Of a stretch of DNA of 64,000 bases, positions 62,067-64,000 are shown piece after piece; the first letter of the stretch is position 1, and each line of letters starts with the position of its first letter. The stretch comes from Triops longicaudatus (taxonomy: Eukaryota; Arthropoda; Branchiopoda; Notostraca; Triopsidae): the NCBI GenBank assembly GCA_022885665.1, contig JAGQDJ010000066.1, forward strand, positions 1 to 64,000, written 5' to 3'. The translations under genes were made by a program, and so were the position numbers. Below the pieces are notes generated by a model. That model was given only the letters and a program-made list of their open reading frames with translations, ran no database searches and had not been told where the DNA came from.

Positions 62067-62242
62067 NAAAAAAAAAAAAAAAAAAAAAAAAGACGGAACA
62101 AAAGACAAAGAAAACAAAGATGAAGGGAAAGAGCGGAGTAGAATCTGGAATCTCGACCTAGGTTGGGAACGTAGGACTCACCGAAAGCCACGCAAGAAGG
62201 TGGCTCTCGGAGGGCAATGGCCACGAGCGTTGTACACCATTC
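58742..62242 (-). CDS. Ets98B: ETS transcription factor with PNT domain (SPDEF/Ets98B type), 5' end unresolved
   Basis: Nuclear DNA-binding factor that recognises GGAA/T sites; in flies and spiders Ets98B acts in development. Exons (high to low): 62242-62182 (tentative), 61629-61558, 60805-60651, 60404-60062, 59076-58742. The third encodes a pointed (PNT/SAM) domain, CQWSPDDVNAWLLW to EEQFRQRASH; the fourth has LYAKLDIWKSAWQ, diagnostic of SPDEF, and a disordered acidic linker; the last holds the ETS domain from IHLWQFLKELL through FKIEDSVRVARLWG and NRPAMNYDKLSRSIRQYYRKGI to the stop. The exon at 61558-61629 is Gly-rich and in phase. The tentative exon keeps the frame and has good splice sites but no ATG, so further 5' exons are needed, perhaps outside the window. 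From the second listed exon on, 300 residues are read. Confidence 0.92.
62029..62091. repeat. Poly(A) run of 63 bases with one ambiguous base
   Basis: A homopolymer interrupted only by an N at 62067, in the ETS gene intron. The N indicates an assembly or base-calling uncertainty, so the length is unreliable. The poly-Phe frame read from the other strand is an artefact. Confidence 0.9.
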
Positions 62243-64000
62243 CTAACACTTCCCGAAACAATAAAAAGACCTTAAAATAAACTTCACAAAAAGGAAACTT
62301 TCTGGGCAACCTGCCCAGGTGTTACCAACTTTCCAAGCCCAGACAAGTAAAAAAGACGCGATAAACTTGCTGGCTTCAACACTACACAAGCTCTTTGTCT
62401 TTGGCGCCCCCCTTTCACGCCTTTCAAGCTTTTTGATTTCTCTCACTTTGATTCAGCTTAAAGTCCCTATCAGCTAGCGTAATAAAAACAGCACTTAAAT
62501 TAGCTTGTGCCGATTGCTGAACTTGGTAAGCTAGTACAAATTTAATTTCCCTCGCAATCGACTCAGAACGGGTATGGGGGAGCGTTAATAGTTTTCCCCG
62601 AAGACGACTTCCACTACCAGGAATTTCGCTCTCGTTTTAACCCTCGTGCAAATTACACTAGACAATGACACGATTAGGCCATCGTGCGAATCAGGGTCTA
62701 GTTCCCTACACAACCTGAAACATGTATGCTCTTGTACATGCTCGTGGCCAGCCGATTTTATGGGATTTTGAAATACTCTTGTATCGTGCCCTCATCGAAA
62801 TCCTCACATCAAGCAATGGATTCAGAGAAACTCCACGTTGAAACATTACTGGGGAATTGTGGTAGAGTTTCTGATTTAGTTCCCCCTAGGTAGATGATTC
62901 TACGAATTTAGTATCTTGTCAACCTCATATACAAGAATCCCCAACAACTATATTATTTTATACAGTTATGTAAGAGAATTTATAAATACTAATATTTTTA
63001 ATGAATCTGAAGACAATCCTTAGCAACACGCGAACGAAAATTAATAGCTTTCGAAACGAACACATTTGAAGACATTGTATCAACACTAGTGTGACACTCT
63101 AATTATTTTAGGTTGAAATACACCACGAGCGCTTTGAATCGAGGCCATGAATAACTAAAAACTTCAAAGGAAAGCATTCAAATTCTTTCACGACTTTTCC
63201 AATTTTCCTTCAGTCAGCAATTAGAAGTAGGCCGCGAAATATTGCCCAATTATATACGGTAATATGCATCGCACGTTCAGGGGAAAAGTCGCGACAGAGA
63301 AAAAGTGAACGTGGAACGTATTAAAAAATATATTTTGATTCTTTTCAACTGGGAGTGTGGAAGACTTGTTAGTTTTGATTAATGAGTAAATCATAACGCT
63401 CCGATGATTCTCGCTCAAAAGGCCACGCAAGAGCTCTCGAAACATACAAATAAAAAAGTGGCGAGGTTCTATTTAGTTTGGCGCCTTTTGGGGAAGTGAG
63501 GAAACTGAAACCACGTTACAAGGTCAGGTCAGAAGTTCAAATCAACAGTCTTTCATCCTATTCACACTCGTGTAACGATTTTTTTCTGAGATGCCGGCAA
63601 AACTTTTTACGATTTAAGCAAATAACATTCCCTCGATCGTTTGCTTACGTGATATTTTGCATGTCTAACTTACCCCTATACTTCTATGCTTACGAAACAA
63701 TTTCGAAGCTTTAAAAGGATTTTCTTCATATCAATATAGAAAGCTCAGTTATTGGAAATGACTCTGCATCCTGGGGAACAAATTCAAGCACGGCAATTTT
63801 GGCGAATGGCACGACTCAACAAAATTCTTAAAATAATACAAAAATTCTTCGAAAAACTTTTTGAATTTGGAGAAAACCACATTAGCTGAGCGTTGTAAAG
63901 TTGTTGAATGTTAATCTAGTTTCAAGTGTTTTTCCTACTCAAATTGTGCAAAAGTCAAGCTCAAGAGCTTTCCCAAAGCCCATTTCCTAACTGATATAAA
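62243..64000. other. Right end of window, no gene seen
   Basis: This should contain the 5' exons, leader or first intron of the ETS gene if they are not farther right. Frames at 62243-62446 and 63221-63445 (minus) and 63478-63714 (plus) have no recognisable domain. No tRNA, repeat array or mobile element was identified. Confidence 0.5.

Noticed and set aside
62243..62446. 67-codon minus-strand frame at the ETS gene's 5' side as a first exon
   Set aside because: No splice donor was found that joins it in phase to the Gly-rich exon, and it has no recognisable motif.
1..64000. CRISPR arrays, rRNA operons, complete tRNA genes, viral genes
   Set aside because: No spaced direct repeats, no rRNA-like sequence and no complete cloverleaf were recognised by eye on either strand.

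Overview
This window is nuclear DNA of an animal, most likely an arthropod. Genes are split by GT-AG introns, many only 50-150 bp long, in an AT-rich background. The encoded ribosomal protein eL42 (RPL36A) is nearly the insect form, and the set includes Furry, Wee1, WASHC3 and an Ets98B/SPDEF-type ETS factor. I cannot name the species. Nothing bacterial, viral or CRISPR-like was seen. Coding regions were rebuilt by joining exons at splice sites and checking reading phase; all gene models except the ETS gene close in frame from start to stop.

Left part (1-16.6 kb): a single-exon hypothetical membrane protein (minus strand); the transcription-elongation factor EAF (minus), head to head with the purine-synthesis enzyme PFAS (plus, 20 exons, 1324 aa); then two tandem ferritin-like genes (minus) that share intron positions but appear to have lost most of the ferroxidase centre.

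Middle part (16.6-30.7 kb): the mitotic kinase Wee1 (plus, 6 exons, 5.4-kb first intron), convergent with a HIT-family HINT gene (minus) whose first exon adds a probable mitochondrial leader. A gene-free 2.2-kb stretch follows, with two decayed DNA-transposon remnants.

Right part (30.7-64 kb): the giant morphogenesis scaffold Furry (minus; 47 exons, 3139 codons, all phases agree; one GC-AG intron); a 4.2-kb gap carrying two adjacent DNA hairpins; a prothymosin-alpha-like acidic nuclear protein (minus); RPL36A (minus) head to head with the WASH-complex subunit WASHC3 (plus) over a 333-bp shared promoter; then an Ets98B/SPDEF-type transcription factor (minus) with PNT and ETS domains whose 5' end is not resolved before the window ends.

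The genes are mostly unrelated housekeeping and developmental loci and do not form a single system. The most unusual content is the degenerate ferritin pair, the leader-bearing HINT gene and the paired hairpins upstream of Furry.
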